From Siphonodentalium dalli (Eukaryota; Mollusca; Scaphopoda; Gadilida; Siphonodentaliidae), in assembly GCA_032622095.1 (NCBI GenBank), contig CP136066.1:194796816-194860815 (forward strand): a stretch of 64,000 nt of DNA. Direction: 5' to 3'. Positions 47,720-58,757 of the stretch are shown here, piece by piece. The notes beneath the pieces were generated by a model. It worked only from the letters and a program-made list of their open reading frames with translations. It was not told where the DNA came from and ran no database searches. The position numbers and the translations under genes are program-made. Positions within the stretch are counted from its first letter, which is position 1; each line of letters opens with the position of its first letter.

Positions 47720-48220
47720 CAGCACTTACCTACCAGCTATACAACATTAATTGGTATTCTGGGTAATGCATCTGCATTTCTATGTTGGGTACCAGCACAG
47801 TGTTGAACTGTAAAATCAAATTCACTGAGTATTTCGAACCACCTAGCCATCTGCCCATTCGGTTCTTTGAATTTAAGCAGCCATTGGAGGGAACCATGAT
47901 CTGTCATGAGAAGGAACTTCCTCCCGAGCAGATATGGCCTATAATATTTAAGACATTTGATAATTGCTAATAATTTTTTCCGGGTTGTACTATAATTCTT
48001 CTCAGGTTTAGAATGTATTTTGCTAAAATATGATACTACTCGTTCCTTTCCATCAATATTTTGCGATAATATCCCCCCAGAAGCTATGTCACTAGCTTCA
48101 GTATCTAATATGAATGAATTATTAAAATCAGGATAGGCTAAGACATCGGAACCACAAAGATATTCTTCTAAATGTTGAAATGATGTTTCTTGATCGTGTG
48201 CCCATTGGAATGTTACATCT
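47720..48220 (-). pseudogene. Gypsy RNase H, copy B
   Basis: Readable in one frame: SFILDTEASDIASGG, then NYSTTRKKLLAI, then MTDHGSLQWLLKFKEPNGQ, then AGTQHRNADALPR. The family's first catalytic Asp (in TDAS) is Glu here (TEAS). A TAG separates it from the upstream RT block near 48,224. Copy B has an additional stop after INVV that copy A lacks. Confidence 0.85.
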
Positions 48221-48222
48221 TT

Positions 48223-49175
48223 CTAAGTCAGATCATGTAATGGAGATGACATAGCAGAGAAATTCTTCATGAATTTCCGGTAGTAGGAGCACAATCCTAT
48301 AAAACCCCTAACTGTTGTGATATTATGTGGTCTCGGCCAATTTTGGATTTTGTCAATTTTCTTAGGGTCGGTGTGTATACCATTCTCATCAATAATATGA
48401 CTGAGATATTTCACTTTCATTTGGCACAAATGACATTTTTCTGGGTTCAATTTTAAACCAGAATTCTTGAGGCAATCTAGAACTATTTTAATTCATTGTA
48501 ATTGCTGTTTAAACGATGAACTGTATACCATGATGTCGTCTAAATAAATTAGACATATCTTCCAATATAAGCCCTTCAATACAAGCTCCATGGGGCGTTC
48601 AAAAGTTCTTGGGAAATTACATAATCCGAACGCTAAAACTCTAAATTATATAATGCTGTCCCAGTCGTAAAGGCAGAGATTTCCCGAGCGTTTTCATCAA
48701 GTTCTACTTGCTAGTATCAAGAAGATAAATCCAACGTAGAGAACCACTTTGAGCCAGTAAGAGTGTCTAATGTTTGATATATTCTTGGTAACGGAAATGC
48801 ATCTTTCTTACTGATAGAATTAAGGGCATTAAGGGCATTAATTCTTTCTTACTGATATAATTAACGGCATTTCTTTTTAACGAACACAATATGGGAAGCA
48901 CAGGGACTCTGTGATGGTTTAATAATATAATGTTGTAACATTTCATCAACTAATCTATCTGTCTCCTGCTATTTGAAAGCAGGAATTCTATAAGCCCTTT
49001 TGCGAATCGATTTATGACCCTGTATATCAATGTGATGTTTTAAAATATTTGTTCTACCAAAGTCACATTCAAACTGGCTAAAGCTGTCATGGTAATCTGT
49101 CATTAAATTGGTAAATTGTTTTTGTTGATGTTGGTTTAAATTTTGGACAGATCTTGCCATCATATCATCCCCCAA
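48223..49175 (-). pseudogene. Gypsy reverse transcriptase, copy B
   Basis: N-terminal region DFGRTNILKHHIDIQG (about 49,060), middle region with SKWFSTLDLSS, catalytic YLDDIMVYS (about 48,520-48,555), and thumb/connection GFIGLCSYYRKFMKNFSA (48,223-48,450). The YxDD motif is intact, but the frame is broken by several stops and by a local tandem duplication around 48,803-48,870 (TTCTTTCTTACTGATA twice, 41 bp apart). Only this copy retains RT; copy A is truncated before it. Confidence 0.9.
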
Positions 49176-49360
49176 GCTGTTGAACTAACACCATCTCCCA
49201 AATCAAGTGGTTCACTGGCTTCCTGTAAAAGACTAACTGTAGTATTATGGCAAACAGTATAAGGTGAGTAAGATAAATTAATTAATCTTATTGGAAGTTT
49301 TGAAAACTGATTACGAGAACACAATGTGCAGGCTGATATTATATCAGCATCAATAGGAAT

Positions 49361-49830
49361 TTATTCTAAAATAGAACATTGGCAATCATTATGAACAGTT
49401 CCATCACCATATGCTTTAGTTAAAATTTCAGATCTTGGTGGAATATGAACATCATCAAAAAGTTTCACATTTATTGGGATGACCGAATACTCAATGGACA
49501 TATCAATACTTGCATGTTTGAAAGTACACCGACTGGTGCCATAATCCATTTGAATCTTATTTTCAAAGAAGAAATCATGTCTAAGTATACCATCTAGGTC
49601 AATTTTAACAATAAAAAATCTAAATGTGACAGTCTTCTGTTCAAACTTAACTGGCAATTCCATCATGCCATAGACTTCGACGTCCTTGGAAGTAATACCC
49701 ATCAAAGGTACCTCATATGGTTTGATTTTATTCTTGAGTCTTTTTGGTAAAGACTCATTTTAGACTAATGAGGCTTACTGCAGACCCACTGTCTACTAAC
49801 AAATTACATTTCTTTTTGCCAATTCTTCCA
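49361..49830 (-). pseudogene. Gypsy aspartic protease region
   Basis: Active site LLVDSGSAVSLISLK at about 49,765-49,810, followed by an in-frame TGA and a shift. The downstream frame (49,705-49,361) reads MGITSKDVEVYG, FRFFIVKIDLDGILRHDFF and CTFKH, where the family usually has G rather than R before HDFF. Protease would process Gag-Pol. Confidence 0.85.
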
Positions 49831-49882
49831 TTCAGAGTTACCTACCCTACTACTTGCTGGTTAGCACCAGTCTCTGACTATA

Positions 49883-50510
49883 TTAGCAGCAGAAGTTAGT
49901 TTTAACAGGAATTTCAACATGTGCATGGTAATGACCATTGTGCAATGCATTCCAGGATTGCATTTGCGGCTGCATGGAATCAATTTGTTTCTCAAGATTC
50001 TCAAGATCTATTTTTAGTCTATTAGCATGCTCAATTTCCATCGACATTTCCATAGGACATAATGTTTGTAAACATAGCTCTTCCATTGCTACGCACATAG
50101 TTTCCTTACTAGTTTTGGGTTTTGTGCGCCTAACCTGTAACTGAATATCAGCATCGTGCAGCGATAATATGAATTGATCTTTGATTAATAAATCCAGATC
50201 TTGATCTGAAAAATCAGGGAAAACTTTCTTTGCCAGAATACATAACAGAGTTATTATTTCTGGAAAAGTTTGATGTTGTAACTGTTCATAATCCCAAAAA
50301 TGTCCATGGAATATGGTGACATTTTCTATTGGAGAAAATCTTTCCCTCAGCCCAGATAACTCAGTCTGTACTGACTGGCTGTGTGTGTTAACTTTGCTAC
50401 TGCGGCGATGTTTTAACTCATTGTTAAACTGTTCAAATTCTTCTCGATCTTTGCGAATTCTATCAGAGTTACTATCAAATGAATGGATTAAAGAATTCTT
50501 ATTACATTAA
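49883..50510 (-). pseudogene. Gypsy gag, C-terminal capsid part
   Basis: Open from about 50,503 without an initiating Met; the first Met is at 50,098. Capsid-like blocks are RERFSPIENVTIF, ILAKKVFPDFSDQDLD, KDQFILSLHDADIQLQVR and RTKPKTSKET. A coiled-coil-like segment (HANRLKIDLENLEKQIDSM) and an NFCC end follow. No zinc knuckle was recognised. The gag start is probably in a different frame (ATGTTAATG near 50,508), so a frameshift is likely. Confidence 0.8.
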
Positions 50511-50519
50511 CATTGAGGG

Positions 50520-51432
50520 GATAAGGCCATAGAACAAAAATTCCAATTTGTACTTCATCAACCTTGGTATATATAAACAAATTAAATAATAATAATACAC
50601 AAATATGGGTTAATGGATGACCGCCCATTCCTGGCTCATGTAAGTCTGAACAATAAACACAACCAAGGAAATGTGCTTTTTCTAAGTCAAAAAGTCCCAT
50701 TGTTCTGATAAAAAAAAACAAACAAACAAACAAACACACAAAATACTCATCATTTCGTGAAACGAGGTCTGATTAAGTCACAAAATAAAAATAAAAAAAA
50801 AAACAGAACAAGAATTGATAAACAAACATCACCCACTCTCAAGTAAAACCACAACATAAATATGCCTACCAAAGTCTAAAAAAAAGTAACAGCGGCCATC
50901 TTACTTGATAGGCGGGGCTTAAATTGGGACTTATAGGTCTCCATGAATATCAGAGTGAACTCTAAGGAAGTTGTGGCCACTGTTGATGGACAGACGGAGG
51001 GACGGAAGAATGGAAGGACTGACACAACTGCATTCAGTATAAATATATTAAGCAAAGCACATATGAGCCTATTTCGAATTTAAATAAACCCAGATATAAC
51101 TGTTTCGATATTTATTTAAGTTCATAGTTCCCATTAAATTCATAAAGAGCGTTATCGTAAGTCAGATTAAAGTAATGCCTATATGGGCACATTCAATAAA
51201 ACAAAAATTAAATGTTGCATTGCTATTGGCTCCCCAACTTCAACGGTGCTAAGAGTCCATAGCCCACTGCTAAACGGTAGGTTATACATATTACTCGACA
51301 CACATTAGCAACCCTTCATAACTGTATATTTATATTGTGAATACCATTACAAAGACATTATATACTCATATTTAATAGCGCTTTCTAAAATAAATGAATA
51401 AAGCGAGATAAAATGGAGCTGTATTTCTTAAC
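50520..51432 (-). other. Gypsy leader / lost gag N-terminus with embedded repeats
   Basis: Between the PBS and readable gag. Contains an (AAAC)n-like stretch at 50,710-50,745, a GATGGACAGACGGAGGGACGG tract at about 50,985-51,005 resembling the 13.6-kb repeat tail, and an AAAGAGCGTT motif at 51,142. No gag N-terminal domain recognised. Confidence 0.45.
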
Positions 51433-51451
51433 GGTCCCATATCGGGCGCCA
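51433..51451 (-). promoter_or_regulatory. tRNA-Lys-type primer binding site
   Basis: Minus strand TGGCGCCCGATATGGGACC, three bases inside the LTR edge. It resembles the 18-base complement of tRNA-Lys 3' ends used by lysine-primed retroelements, differing at about two positions. Confidence 0.85.
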
Positions 51452-51692
51452 ATCTGTAGCGAATCGTACTCAAGGGGTATAAAAAACTACAGTTATATTT
51501 CTTTTTTTTAATGGGAGGACCGTTAATTAAGAATATATTGAGGTTCATTGTTACCATTAACGCGCTAAGCGATGGAACTCCATATTTGTGAAAATTTGGA
51601 GTCAGTTATAAGTCCCAAAACTTTATATGTGATAAACTATATTTAATTAAGACTAATTATAAACATGTGTAGATATCATGTACTGTTATGGA

Positions 51693-54604
51693 TCAACCTA
51701 TACATTAACTTAGGATTAAAAGTGCGACCAAATAATGACCTATTACCCAGTCGTGATGTGAGACTATATTTGCCAATGCCTGTCTGTCTGTGTTCTATAG
51801 AAATTCACTGGGGACCATCTAGATGATACCAAAGGAGTCTACTAGGAATAACTTTTTACTTTAGCGCCAATTACACCAAATTTATATAAATTCTTCTTGA
51901 TGATACAAGGAATATAATTGTGCGATTTACAGACACCAAATTTGTGTCGTTTGGATGATAGATTGGGGGGGGGGGGGGGGGGTGGGCACTAAATTTTATA
52001 AGAATGGGTTTAGTCGCAGATTGCCACCACAATTATACGAAATCATCCCCATGGTATGAGGAGTCTAATTGTGTGGCTTCAATTTGTCAAAAGTGGCCTC
52101 ATTCGAGACAGGGGTGCACTGAAAGGGAGAGAGGCACCAAAATTGATACACAATAGTTTTAGCGCCAATTTCCACAAAATTGATACATAGTCTCACCCAT
52201 GATACGAGATATCTAATCGTGTGGTTTAAATGCGCCATATTGGTGCTGTTGAGAGATGGGAAGGGGAGGGGTGATCACCAAATTTGATACAAATTTGTTT
52301 AGTTGCCGATTAACACGAAACTTATAAATAATCATCTCCATGATATCAGGAATGTAATTGTGTGGTCTAAGAATGTCACAAGTGGGGCCATTCGAGTCAG
52401 TAGTGCATAGAGGTGAGAGGGATACAACAAATTATAATAATATGTTTAGCGCCGATTTCCACCAGATTGATACATATTCTTCTCCACGATACGAGGAATC
52501 TAATCGTGTGGTTTAGATACATCAAATTGGTGCCGTTTGGGTTAGAGATATGGGGACCTTAAATTTGATAGGAATTTGTATATTCGCCAATTTCACCAAT
52601 TTTATATTTAAGCATCTCCATAATGAGTGTGTGGTTTAATGGTGACACAAGTGGCGCCGCCTAAGTCCGAAAAAGGGACGGGCGGCCAAAACTAATAAAA
52701 CATATTTGTTAGTACCAATTACCATCAAATTTATACACGTTCTTCTCAAATGATATGAGGAATCAAATCGTGCTGTCTTTCTGTCAGTATGTGGTCTATA
52801 TATAACTTCACAGGGTACAATCGAGATGGCACTAAGGCGGTTTAAGAGGGGTAACTTTTTACGAGGAAGATAATGGTGGGGGTTAAAATTTTCTAACGTG
52901 ATACTGTTGGTGTCAGGTGAAGAAAAAGGGGAAGGTCGGCAAAATTTTAAAATATGGTGAAATAGTTTTCTCGCCGATTTCCACCAAACTCATACATAAT
53001 CACCTTCGAGATATGGCGCCGTCAGCGTTGCAAGGGGGCATCAACAATTGATTTAAGAAACTATTTTTGGCGCAGATTTGCACCAAATTGATATATTATT
53101 CTTCTCCATGATACGAGGAATATAATCGTGTGATTTAAAGACGCCAAATTGTTGCCATTTAGGTGAGAGATGGGGAGGGGGTCATAACTATGATAAGAAT
53201 TTGTTTAGTTGCTGATTACCACCAAATCTATATATAATCATCTCCAGTATATCATGCATCCATGAGTCTAATGGACGTGGTTTAATATGTCAAAAGTGGA
53301 GCAGTTAAAGTCATGCATGAGAAGTTGATACAAATTATTTTAGTACTAATTTCCACCAAATTCATACACGTTCTTCTCTAATGCTATGATGAATTAAATC
53401 ACATTTGGTGTCATTTGGGTCATGGATGGCGAGAGGATATGCACTATCATTGATTAGATTGCTATTCGCCGATATCCACCTATAAGTTATATATAGTCAC
53501 CCAGGCCATCTCCGTATCGTTTTAATGAGTTTTTGGCGTTCAAATTTCACAATCTCGACAAATGGTGGCCCAATTAAGTTACTTGAACAATTATAGCTTC
53601 TCAACTGTCATATTTATATGGGGATGGGAATCTGGGCATTCACACAATGAGCTAGCAAAAACAGATACATAGAAGAAGCATTCAAAGTATAGTTATCATT
53701 CTATTTAAGAGATACATATATTCTTGCAAACTGAGAGACATCAAACCGATTGCATATTATAATGGCTCATGTACATATTATAACACAATTTAGTCTGTTG
53801 CATTCAATACAGTTTCCACAAAAAAGTTACAATTTGTCAAGAGATATGGAAATGTATCGAAGGCCTGTTCAAAAATAGTGGTCACAATGTGCAGTCACAT
53901 ATATTTTCTTCTGATATAAAAGAAAACGCAGTCAGTAGTACATGACTTTTCAGGATCCTCCAATACTGACATATGACAAGGGTATATCTGCCCGATACAG
54001 CGGATTTTTTAGAACAGACTCATCGACCAATATAAACAACTCAAAATCTCGCTCTGTGTCGGGCACATGCAGCTGATATACAATCGCAACAACATTTCTT
54101 TTTAACTGATTAACTGAGAATATTTAGCCAATATATAGCACCATGAACATAGGAGTACCTGGACATTTCTTTAAAACATCTGTATCTTCATGGAGATATG
54201 ATAGCCAGGTGTCCTCAAAATCTTAGTCTAACCTACTAGATTGATTGAATCATCTCTATATGTAAAACCCAATTGTCGTCTTTTAATTTTGCAAACTAAT
54301 ATGTTTATGATGTTCATGTTTCATGTTATAACTTCTTAAGTATACGCAATTGTAAATAACTAAATACTTCTTTATTGGTGGAACGGATTAATCGCAATAA
54401 AAAAATGACAATCGACAAAGCGATCCACTTCTTATATTCCATGACTGTGTAAGAATCATGTTTTGTGATGCTATTTCAATATGCAATTTATGAGAATACG
54501 TGTTACACTTTGAGCAAGAGTATTCTCTATTCCCAACAAATATCCACAGCATGCAGAGGGTTTCACATCACTTTAACCTGGGCAACGCCAGGTAACCCTG
54601 CTAG
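51693..54604 (+). mobile_element. Helitron-like insertion in the 5' LTR (2.9 kb)
   Basis: The LTR breaks at GGA|TCAACC, giving a TC start after A. The 3' end is a CCTGG...CCAGG hairpin (54,577-54,592), then TAACCCTG and CTAG followed by T, closely like the beta ends of the 21-31 kb array. The interior (about 51,780-53,500) is a degenerate array. No Rep/helicase was recognised. The LTR does not resume cleanly at 54,605, so the exact excision point is uncertain. Confidence 0.65.
51780..53500 (+). repeat. Degenerate minisatellite, units of roughly 160-190 bp
   Basis: TTTAGCGCCRATTTCCACCAAATTGATA, TCTYCATGATACGAGGAAT, TAATCGTGTGGTTTAA and CACCAAATTTGATA-like blocks recur about ten times in the same order, with poly-G or GGGAGGGG spacers (for example 51,966-51,982). 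Confidence 0.75.
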
Positions 54605-55479
54605 TACTTTATAAATGTGAATATCGGATTATGAAATATAGTTTCAATATACTAATAAGAAAACAAGAGAAGAAACAGCTAAACGGGTCTCGTTTCGTGG
54701 TAATGTGCCGACTAAGTGGCCTGTATTCTAGATTATAATCGATAGACACTAACAAGGATATACCCAGGCTGATGAAAAGGGAGGTAAAAAAAAAACAGAA
54801 CTAAAAATAGATGTGATTTATTGCAGACTGACTATGAATGATTGCCAATGACTGTATAATGGTTAGTTCTAGTTTGATATGCCATGGTCATATGAGGCGA
54901 AGCCTAAATAGTCATAATATTAGAGACCATTCAATAAATACTAAATTAGACTACAAGTTTTATCAAGTTTTATAAAGGGAGCTAAACCAAGCAAGGGTCT
55001 CTAAAGAAATACATCTCGCCAAATCCCGGAAACGCAGACTCGGCCCACCCCCTGATAATCATAGGTGCATATGTTTTAAAAGGAAGGGGGTTTAACTGAG
55101 TAAGGGTCCCTAAAGAAATATATATCGCCAAATCCCGGAAACCTAAACTCAGCCCACCCCCTGAGAATAATAGGTGCACGGTCATTAAGTTTCATTATAT
55201 AAAAGAACATAAATGATTCACCCCTATCAATAATAAAGCGAACATTTCCATAAAGACTACGCCCCTAATCAGTACTAGTGTATGACTATAAACAAAACAT
55301 TTTCATTATAACCACTACCTCCATCAATCAGTAATAAATCAAGGTCACTGACATTATTTGAAACTGAGAAGGATGTATATATTCCTTACAATATCAGGTA
55401 GTGAATGCTCTATAAACATCGGTCATGGCAAGAGGACAAAACTCGAATATCTCTGGTTCTATAATACCATTAAGGAAGT
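54605..55479. other. Inserted DNA without LTR similarity; tandem pair inside
   Basis: No similarity to the intact LTRs was seen. About 54,985-55,185 holds two units of about 109 bp (AAGGGTCTCTAAAGAAATAC, CGCCAAATCCCGGAAAC, CAGCCCACCCCCTGA). A small additional insertion is likely. Confidence 0.5.
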
Positions 55480-55805
55480 CTGACATAATAATAAAGAGCG
55501 TTGTATTTATTTCAGTCAGTCAGACTCGACAGCATAATATGACGTGTATGAAAACACAGGGGTAAGATTACGTATACAGAGAAACATTTGAATACGAGTT
55601 ATTTACTTGTTTACTTCATAAAGTTTCAGAAATTTATGCTAACGTCGTCCAATATGAATATATCAATACTATCGCGTTTGCAACTGATATATATATATAT
55701 ATATATAAATAAATATATATATATATATATATCAAATAACCCCAGGAATAATTTCCGATCATAATAAAAAGAAAATAAGCTTGGTATATTAATTTCGCCA
55801 AAACA

Positions 55806-57885
55806 CAGGGGGGGGGGGGGGGGGGGGGGGTCGCGCAAAAAAAAAAACCGACACAAGGCCGGGGAAGGCGGGGGTAGCAGCTCCTGAAAACACGTTTTTC
55901 CAGTGTTTGCAATTTTTTTCCTTTTGCCCTTTTTTGACCTAATTACAAGCTGTTTAGCCTATATAATGATTGTTTTGATGTGTTATGATCTAAATAACAC
56001 ATATAGTGTACACACACGATACTAGGTACAGTTCCCTGTGGTCAGGTTTGCCTCAGAATTTGTTTTATTATTTGATCCCTTCTAATACTAAGTAAACCTT
56101 CGTCAAATTTTTAATTGCGCTGGCCCACCTGGGTTGGATAACCACTTGGTATGTAAATATATTATAATGAACTCTAAAGACAAATAAACGACCTATAATT
56201 CAGTAAGTAAAATAAAATATCACATTACCACTATCTGTGATATCAAACTGAAATTCAACTCTCCAAGTCTGATATGAAACTGAAATAATGTGTAAAATAA
56301 ATGCAGAACATGCCTGTTCTCTAATCTATAAACATGTTTCTGGCACAAAGTTACTAATACTATAAAAGACAAAAGTGCTATTCTAGAGTGTTATATATCC
56401 AACTATTAATGAACAGACATTCACATGGATTTCAATCAGTCTCAATAGCATTTTCTTAGTAAAACATGACTGTCTTTCACTTGTGAAATAATGAGATATT
56501 ATTTATTTATATGCACTATTCTACAACCATTTAGTTATTGTTAATATTAAAATGATCCATCTAACCACGTACACTGCATATTGTAAAACAGGCAAGAAAC
56601 AGTTGATTGATTGATTGATTGTTTATTGGTGATATAATGAATACTTATGTTTATGACAATTATAATACAAGAAGAGTATAACATTATATCACCAGGGGAT
56701 GACATAATCTCGAGGACTGTCTTCCTGTCATCCCCTGGCGCAGATTTGGTGATTAAGGCCTGATTATATAATCAACGTATGTACAAAAATCATGTGAGTG
56801 ATTCAAGTGGTGTCTCTGGTCCATAACTAAGCTCTTTTCTTGAATGAGTAATTGGTTATTGCAGGAGAGATGATCCTCGGTGAGTCAAATATCATAATCA
56901 CAAGCTACGGTGTCTAGCCTGAAAAACGTGGGTAATTTTGTGCCAGAAAATATAATCAAAGTTTCTTGTTAAACTCATTCATGTCTTAATCCAGATTAGA
57001 TAAAGATTTTGTAAGTCACTTTGCACAACGATAATTGAAACTTCATTAAATCCAATACGATCGGCGTGGATCGTTCATAGGAAACTATATTAATACCACC
57101 AGTCAAAACACTTATAAGGACACACGTCCAATGGAAATATATAGGACATACACTTTATGAAATACCGCATAACAAAAAGAGCTGAACTCTCAGCACAAGC
57201 AATACACTCATGTGAGATTTAATACATTTATCTAGAAAACCCCATCTGAACCTGGGCAGCATATAATTTTCCGGTGTGTTGTGTGTTTACAACTTCACTT
57301 TAACTAGCAACTTAAAAAAAATTATAAGGTAAACACGAGTGCATTTCATGGATAAATGCACATTACACAAAGTCCAGTGCAAAGTCTGGAATAAATAATT
57401 AGATAAAATAGTTATTTTTTAAAAGTTGTTTCACTGGTTGTGTCAGCTGGTTGTTTTGATTTTTCATGATAAATGTTTTTAATCTCATGAGTGTATTGCT
57501 TGTGCTCATAGTTATAATTTATTAGTATTTAAGTTTAACTGGTGGCGAAAGTACACCAAAGTTGGATGATGCTGGAAACAACAGAATGGTCAAATTACGA
57601 ATGACTGATAATTATTATATATGTTCATTCTAATTTAACCATTCTCTGTTTCTCAACATCAACCACCCTCACTGGACATTCTACACCCTGATGTTTTTGC
57701 CTATAATGGCTCTCCAGCTTGATAAATTTCTTTCAAATGTGACTGGAAAGGGGGGGGGGGGTCCCAAAACCATGAATGGAAAAATTATTTATTTTGCACA
57801 AAGAGGGGGGGGGGGAGTGGGGATCTAAAGTGCTGCAACAAACAAATTCAGCGTTGTGTATACAAATGTTTTCCTGGACCCCCTG
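55806..57885. mobile_element. hAT-like non-autonomous insertion, 2.08 kb, poly-G terminus
   Basis: The LTR sequence is interrupted cleanly: CAAAACA precedes (55,799-55,805) and follows (57,886-57,892) the insert, a 7-bp duplication. The insert starts CAGGGG, extended to a run of 23 G, and ends GGACCCCCTG, giving a short CAGGGGGTC/GACCCCCTG inverted repeat. Removing the insert restores the sequence of the intact LTRs. No transposase was recognised. CAGGGG ends suit hAT, but 7 bp rather than 8 leaves doubt. Confidence 0.65.
56628..56736. other. Two adjacent perfect hairpins
   Basis: GGTGATATAATG (56,628) pairs with CATTATATCACC (56,682-56,693). Directly following, AGGGGATGACA (56,694) pairs with TGTCATCCCCT (56,726-56,736). 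A (GATT)n tract precedes them. Confidence 0.85.
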
Positions 57886-58383
57886 CAAAACACGGCAATT
57901 TCATGGCACAACTAGTTCCCATCTCCCTGTAACATCACGGAATAAATGCCCCCAACCCCACACCCCCAAAGAGAATTTTTTTTTAGCAAGACATACTTTT
58001 AGATTTTTTGCTTCGTGGTATCGGTGGGAATATGTCTGTTGGACTGAGTAAACAATGGTAAGTTTTCAAGTCTATTTTGGCCAACTGACATTCAGCATGG
58101 ACCAATCACAAATTACACGAAATCACACAAGATGCACGGATTAGGACAATCGTGAGTGAACTCGAAAGTATCTCCGATCTGACTGAGCGATCATTCGCCC
58201 ATGAATTATCAATGATTGGTTGTCGCCTGTCTGTCGCAAGTCTTACACTAAAGATGCCCAACTAAATCTAGCTATAAAAATTAAAGGGACTCCTGTCTTT
58301 CCATTCATGCGATAACCCAAAGTTTAAAGAGCCTTCACTGATGTAAAGTACAATTGTTACACAAAGTATAATTGTTACAATAC

Positions 58384-58757
58384 CAAAATTATAAACTGTT
58401 CTAAATCAAATGTCGCCGACGACATGTGACATTCAACAACATATTGTGGTGATCGAAAATGCATTTTAAAAACATTGTTCGTGAGAGTGCGTCCATGCTA
58501 TCAATTTATTATCGGTACATGTCGTCTTGTGGCATATTATTGTGTACATGACAACTGCGGGACGGGACAGAATGTGGGACAAAATGATAAAACGCAGGAC
58601 AGAATTTGGGGTTGCACTTAATGTTAATTTGCGTATGTGCCCCCATATGTGGATATATGGGTTTCACCCTGTAGAAGTTCAATGATGTTCGTCGTAATCA
58701 CTATGTGGGTTTGCTTTATCAGTTGTGTTATATGTGTTTACTGTAGCAATAACCAAC
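58384..58757. other. Flank of the Gypsy insertion, no feature recognised
   Basis: Unique-looking sequence after the right target duplication; a GGGACGGGACAGAATG-like short repeat at about 58,558-58,605. Confidence 0.35.

Larger units (their letters stand above)
42126..48267 (+). repeat. 6.1-kb segmental duplication, copy B
   Basis: Direct copy of 32,685-38,791. Beyond 48,267 it continues into the rest of the Gypsy element, so copy B holds the longer, presumably ancestral, retrotransposon context. It lacks exon 2 of the candidate gene because the match begins 64 bp beyond that exon. Confidence 0.95.
51455..58379 (-). repeat. 5' LTR of Gypsy element, split by insertions
   Basis: Left edge TGTAGCGAATCGTACTC and right edge AATTGTTACA match the edges of the other LTRs. 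The right flank is ATAC (58,380-58,383), equal to the left flank of the 3' LTR, a 4-bp target duplication. LTR-like sequence is at 51,455-51,692, about 55,480-55,805 (rearranged and shortened by roughly 0.9 kb) and 57,886-58,379. The rest is inserted DNA. Confidence 0.8.

Noticed and set aside
47782-47970. Plus-strand frame of 62 codons, also at 38,306-38,494
   Set aside because: Antisense shadow of the RNase H region.
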